DNA from: Prunella strophiata
Taxonomy: Eukaryota > Chordata > Aves > Passeriformes > Prunellidae
Assembly: GCA_036583965.1 (NCBI GenBank)
Contig: JAZBQD010000025.1
Span: 16,330,910-16,394,909, forward strand
Direction of reading: 5' to 3'
Length of the DNA stretch: 64,000 bases
Below are positions 58,481 to 64,000 of this stretch, piece after piece. Below the pieces are notes generated by a model. The model was given only the letters and a program-made list of their open reading frames with translations, made no database searches and was not told the DNA's origin. Numbering within the stretch: position 1 is the first letter of the stretch; the number at the start of each line of letters is the position of its first letter. Made by a program: the position numbers and the translations under genes.

Positions 58481-61400
58481 GCTCCTGGACTGGAGTTGGG
58501 GTTGTGTGTCAGGTGATGTCTGTCAGCTTCCTTCTTTCTGAGGTGACAGTGGTAGGTTGTTCTATTCTGGGACCCTGCCCTTCCACCAGCCTGCTCCCCT
58601 TCAGCTGAAGTGCCAATGGCTGCCCTGCTTCTCACTTGCACATGGTCTTTGATCTTCTGCTCACTTTGTTACAAATTTTCATACTTTTAAACTAAGGATA
58701 TAACACCTCTTGGGATAGTTTTGTGGTTTAACACAGTTTTTCATCACAGCCACTTTTGTATCAGTGCTAAATATAACTGCAGCATCTTTGTAAGTTCCAC
58801 TTATTTGAACCACTGCCCGCACTTCAGTAGCCCCACCTTTGTCCTGACTCCCTGGTTGTGTGCCTTGCCATCCCTTCAGCTGAGTGGTTTTTGTGGTGTT
58901 CTTGAGTTCAATCAAAATTACCATGTAATTTGCACCATAATTCCAGATAACAAAAATACCTACAAATATATTTTTGCCCTCACAAAGGAAGACAAATTAA
59001 CACTACCAGCTTGTGTAATTTTAATTTTTTTCCTTTTTATATTGTTAATTCCATTAATATTTGTTTAGCTGTCTATTGTTATCCAACCTCTCTCTCTGCT
59101 CAGCATTTAAAACCAGTGCATCAGTGTCTTTTATCTCCCTGAGTGGAGGCATATGCTAAGCTATGCAGGAGGCAACTATGACTTCAATAATGCAATGTCA
59201 TACATGAAAAAAATATATAAAATATTTCAGAAGAATTCAAAAACAGGCAGGCGAAAGTCTGGAGAGTGCTTGTTGGATGCTTTACACTTGCTGCACTTGG
59301 GGTATGATGAGCTCTGTGATTTGGGAGAATCATAGATTCACATCTTTGAAGAAGAGTCACATCTCTGCTCTTGAAATAAGGAAACTCATCTTAAACTTGT
59401 ACTTACCAGGGAATTTTACTGGGAATGCCTCTGTCCAAGTGCCCAGCTTTCATAGAGCAGTCTGTTGTGTGAAGTAGTGTGTGAAGCAGGAGGTCATGCA
59501 TGTGACAAGGTGGTGGATGTCTGAGACCCACTCAGCCTGTTAATACTGAATAGTATAAACTGTGTGTTTATACACACACATTAAGGTGATATTAGCGTTA
59601 AAAATGTGTGTAGGTGTAGTAGGTATAGCCACATTGCTAGACACTGTCTTGGTTTAAGTTGAATTACTTCGAACTTGAGCCCTAGGAACTTCTTACTGCA
59701 TAGTAATTTTTGCCCCAGTTCTGTAGCTGTTTTGCCACCAGCATTCTCAGAAACACCTGCTCTTCCTTAAAAACTCAGAGCAGCAGCACTGGAAGGGACT
59801 TCCTGAGTCAGCCTGTCCAGTTGCTGAGTATTGCACGAACTCGAGTCACCTAATCAGTTTCGTAAATATATCAAGCTTGGCTAAACCTCCTGCCTCTATT
59901 CCTCCCTTCCTCAAAATTGCAGTGGAATTCTTTTTTGGGTTTTAATTCATGGCCTGGTTTCCCTGGTTAGTTATTGTGCTGTCATTGTCTTTTACTATTA
60001 GTGAGTTTTTGCCCTATCAAGTATTTATTTCTTTATTTTTTTAAGGGAAAAATAAAGTCCTGTCCTCTCTGGTCTCTGCAGGGTCCTGGAGCCAAACTCT
60101 GTTCCCTTGCCAAAGAAGGCAGGTTTGCTGGCCTGTGCCATGTGTCACCTGGCCAGCCTACTCTTGTTTTATAGATTCCCTCATATTTTCCTTGAGTGAC
60201 CCATAGCCACATCTGGTGCTTGGGCTGATCCTCTCTGAGAGGCAGAAGGAATAACATATGATTTTCCAGGGAAAACTTACCTGTGCCTTATAGTGTGTGA
60301 ATGCTCTCTGTTATTGTCCCATGGCCTTTCTCAAAGTGTTAGTAACAAGGTTCATGTGAAGGCTTTCACCTTCGTTAGTAAGTCTGGTGTGGCCTATATG
60401 ACATGGAGTGGCTGAGATGGCAGCATGTCCATCTCCTCTCTGCCCTCCTTGGCTGCAATTGCACCTGGCCCACAGCATGTGAGGCCAATTAGCTGATGGT
60501 TCCATCATCAGCTCCTTCCTCTCCACCCTTCTCCTCACAGCACAACTGGTGGTTCTCATGTGCGTGCCCATGCACTCAAGTGCTGTTCAGCCCTGCATTG
60601 CTCTGGTCTCCAGCATAATTCAGTTTTTCTCTCCAATAGTTTATTCTCTTTAGTGCTGGTGACACCTCCTGGTCTAGTGTCATCTTCAGGACTTCACAGT
60701 CACACCTTCTTTCTTGTTGGCCATCCTGATGGAAATAAGGTCAAGGCTGTTCTCAAGGCCAGTTGCTCTGCCAGAAGCCCTTTCTTCTCCTGCATCTTCT
60801 GTCCCAGTTAATCTTGTCATTAGTCCCACCCGGAGATGAGAGCAACTGGATGGGTGAACACTGAGGCAGAGCCTGGAGCAGGGTCTAAGATGTGGGAGGG
60901 TCCCTCTGAGTCTTCTGGCTGTGCTGGAAGACCAGGCCTACTTCATGGAGAGCATCAAAAAGGAAAAGTAATTCTCAATTGAGAAAAAGGCTCAGATCCC
61001 TTTTAGCAGGAATATGGGAGATGGTAATCTTTGCATACATCAACAGAAAAGATATTTATTTCATGGAAGACACTCAAAGTCCCATCTCTGTTTATTAAAT
61101 ATCTACTAGATAAAATATGTTATTTTGATTTCTTGAAGTTAACAGCAAGAACAGAAATCTTTTATCTCCAAGCTCTGCCGATATAAAAGGAAATGTTATT
61201 TCACTATACTTCCATGGAGATTGGAGTGTTCTTTCAGGAGTGCATTTGTCTTTGAGGATAGCAAAGATTCCAACACAGGGCATAGCTCAGAGCAGCTTTC
61301 CACTGATGCCAAATTGATTTTTGCCTTTTTTGGTTTTCTATATTCTCGATGTTCTTTACCCATATATTTGTAGCTCTGTAACCTATTATTGAAGCTATAT

Positions 61401-62766
61401 ACTGTGTGTCCTTCTGGGCTAATAAATTCTAAAATCTAGGTTAAAAATACAGTTAAAATGACATTATATTCTGTTCTCTTTTATGATGTTTTGGCCATTT
61501 TGCTAATAATTGGCCATGTTTACAGTCAGTTTTATTTGCTGGCAAAGACCTCACCTGAGGAAGTCTGGTAAGTATTTTTCCATATGAAATGCTTATATGT
61601 GTGTTGTCTTCATGTGATTCAGGGTTACTTACATCTTAATTACTCAGTATAAAAAGGTTCTTGTAATAATGCATTTCTAATATAAAATTCCTCCAGGGCT
61701 GATATGTAATGTATGCTATACTGGGAATATGGTTTGAACTTCAGGCCAAGCTCTGCAATGAAAACGTAAGAGTTTTCACACTTGCCACAGCTGTGATGGC
61801 ACAAATACACTCAAAATGAGGAAACCATAGTAAGTAGAACAGGGGACACTGGAGAACACACAGAGCAGAGCAGGGACATCAGAGAACACAGCTGGAATTT
61901 GCTGAGTTTTGTGACAAGTACAGGGTAAGATTTTGAAAAAGTATGAAATCTGAGTTGGTAGATCAGTTGTGAGTTTTAACAAGTGTACTCTAGTTGCAGG
62001 TTTAAATTGTTGGTTCTTCACGCTGGAACTGCAGCTCTGTTCAGCTTGTGGCCTCTTTGTCAGTGGAGTGTGGCAGGATGAGAGTTTGGCCTTTTGGGCT
62101 GTGTCCTGTAACACTTACAGGGGAGACGGTGTCTTCTGTTTGCAGTAACTGACATTCTTCAGAGATGGAGAAGATACAGTCTGTTACCAGAATGTACTGT
62201 TACCAATGGTGTGTTTTCTTATGGCATCGGGATCGGGTGTTCACTCTACAGGTACCATGACTGATCACTTGGAACAGGGTCTGCTGAAGGCAAGCGCTTT
62301 CCAGGAGAAAGGGTGGCATTGCTTGGAGCACCCCCAGACCCCATGGGTCTGTCATGTCACGGCACTGAGGAGCAAGATGAGTGATAATCAGGTGAAATGC
62401 AGGGAGCTCTTTTTTACCTGTAAATGGCACTGCTCTCAAGGGCCAAAACATTTCTAAAATTCATGTTAGGTACAGCATGATGGAAATGCTTTTATCATGT
62501 TTTTATCATGGGGGGGACCGCTAATAACCATTTTCCTATTTTCTGAGGGTCCATTTCAGCTCTTGAGACCAGCAAGGGAGAGCAGCTTTAAATGTTTTTA
62601 AACTTTATTTTCCCAAGAGAAACACTAAATATGTCTACTGCCTTTCATCTAGGAATGTTTTTGTGCAATAAAATCAAGGTAATGTTGGTGTAAAGTAGAC
62701 AACTCAATTTCTTAATCTTCTACTTCATCTTTGCTAAATAAATGCCTATAAGGATAAAAAGCTGAA

Positions 62767-63140
62767 CATAGAATCTCAGAATGGTTTGGATTGGAAGAGA
62801 CTTTAAAGCTCATCTTGTTCTACTCCCTGCCATGAGCAGGGACACCTTCTGCTGTCGCAGGTTGCTCCGAGTCCCACCCAACCTGGCCTTGGACACTTCC
62901 AGGGATGGGTCAACCACAGCTTCTCTGGGCAACCTGTGCCAGGGCCTCCCCACCCTCACACGGAAGAATTTCTTCCTAATATCCCATTTAACCCTGCCCT
63001 CTGGCAGTGGGAAGTTGTCTGTGTGTGTCTGTGGCCCACTCTGGACTCACTCCAGCAGCTCTACATCCTTGTGGTGAGGACCCCTGAACTGGAGGCAGCA
63101 CTGCAGGTGGGGTCTCACCTGAGTGAAGTAAGGGGAAGAG
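62767..63140 (-). mobile_element. CR1 LINE 3' fragment
   Basis: ATAGAATCTCAGAATGG tail sequence is followed by the 3' UTR and a stretch corresponding to the ORF2 end. Similar to the copy at 56958-57250. Confidence 0.9.
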
Positions 63141-63643
63141 TACCCTCCCTCACCCTGCTTCCCACGTTAAAAGGAAACCACAGCTGCCCCAAGTGAGGGG
63201 TTTTCTCCCAATGTAGCTTTCAGCCACAGTCCTGCACCCCCACTCGGGTCTGGACTGAACCCAAGACTCCCTTTGCTGGGCCCCCACTGCACACACGACC
63301 AGCCACCAGAAATTAAGGCCACATAATGAGATTCCTGCATCTCTGTGCATCTCTGTCTCTGTTTGGTTTCTCACTGATGTGATGTGATGATTTCTGATGA
63401 TATGTTACTATTTTTAGTCATTTTCTTCCTTTGCAAGAGACAGGAAAGCAGGAAGCCAAGCAATCTGCAGTGTACCACTGCTCTTCAGAGGCATAGCCTT
63501 GGGATGATTTTGTGCTAGTTATTTTCCCTCTAAAGAGTAGTTCGTGAGCCATTGTTGTTTGCCATAATCCTGGATTATTACAGATCAGTGATCCTACTTG
63601 AAATCTGGAGATAGAGCCTAGCAGAAAAAAAATCCGTGTGACA

Positions 63644-63679
63644 TTTATATATACATATATTTATATATATATATATATC
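63644..63679. repeat. (TA)n microsatellite
   Basis: Alternating TA/CATA run at the end of the intron segment. Confidence 0.9.
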
Positions 63680-64000
63680 AGTTTCATATTCCCGTTCTCT
63701 TAGATGACTGAGGTGATTAACTGTTTAATTGTTCATATTCAGAAATTATTCTTTGAAATTAGGTGTGGAGGCTCTGGAAAAAAAAGAGAAAAAGTAGTAA
63801 AATATTAATGCGGTCAGCCTTGCTGTTGAGAGCTGGGGTGGGGGGCTGTTTCTGCTTCCAGTGCACCCACTTCTTTGTCCTGATGGGAGACCAAAAAAAA
63901 AAGTACTTTTTCTTTACCATCAGTAGAATTCTCATGTCCTTTTTATTTCTCTTTCTGAAGGTCTTTATTGCATCTCCATAAAGCTGGAGTTGGAAGCTGT

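Larger units (their letters stand above)
47630..64000 (+). other. MAPK8IP3: MAPK8IP3 intron 1 (continues beyond the window)
   Basis: More than 16 kb with no visible second exon (no sequence encoding the expected coiled-coil continuation was found). It contains CR1 fragments, two LTRs with 6-bp duplications (52226-52526 and 52968-53397), a 14-bp palindrome (55000-55038) and a TA repeat. The parts not listed separately show nothing recognised. Confidence 0.85.

Overview
The window is nuclear DNA of a bird, most likely a songbird (passerine). CR1 LINE fragments are scattered throughout, there are several LTRs of endogenous retroviruses (ERVs) of songbird type, there are no SINEs, and compact CpG-island promoters sit between AT-rich introns. 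Host genes have ordinary vertebrate introns with GT/AG splice sites.

Two host genes on the + strand frame the window. JPT2 (HN1L) is complete: five coding exons between 6828 and 16738 give a 188-residue microtubule-associated / NAADP-binding protein, followed by a long 3' UTR. MAPK8IP3 (JIP3) is present only as its first coding exon (47312-47629). Its first intron fills the rest of the window, and no second exon is visible. The order JPT2 then MAPK8IP3 on one strand matches human 16p13.3. The first 3 kb may be the 3' UTR of the next gene upstream (CRAMP1 by synteny), ending in a palindromic polyadenylation site near 3040.

The roughly 28 kb between the two genes holds most of the unusual material. 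On the - strand, from about 28.9 kb down to 23.8 kb, exon-like segments encode pieces of a multi-pass transporter of the major facilitator superfamily that resembles MFSD1. They include one segment carrying an in-frame stop and one without a visible acceptor. This looks like a decayed or lineage-specific gene and is the most interesting host signal here. From 29.9 to about 36.3 kb lies a - strand gammaretrovirus-like ERV with gag, protease, RT, RNase H, integrase and a short env-like region. It is broken by frameshifts, stops and at least two internal deletions. From 36.3 to 44.7 kb there is a stack of CR1 and LTR fragments, including an LTR inserted inside another LTR and a tandem pair of related LTRs.

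MAPK8IP3 intron 1 contains CR1 fragments and two LTRs with exact 6-bp target-site duplications, one of them inserted inside a CR1. Introns of JPT2 contain CR1 remnants and one old LTR. I saw no rRNA, tRNA or CRISPR array. All coordinates come from reading the sequence by eye. Boundaries of old repeats are approximate unless a target-site duplication is given.
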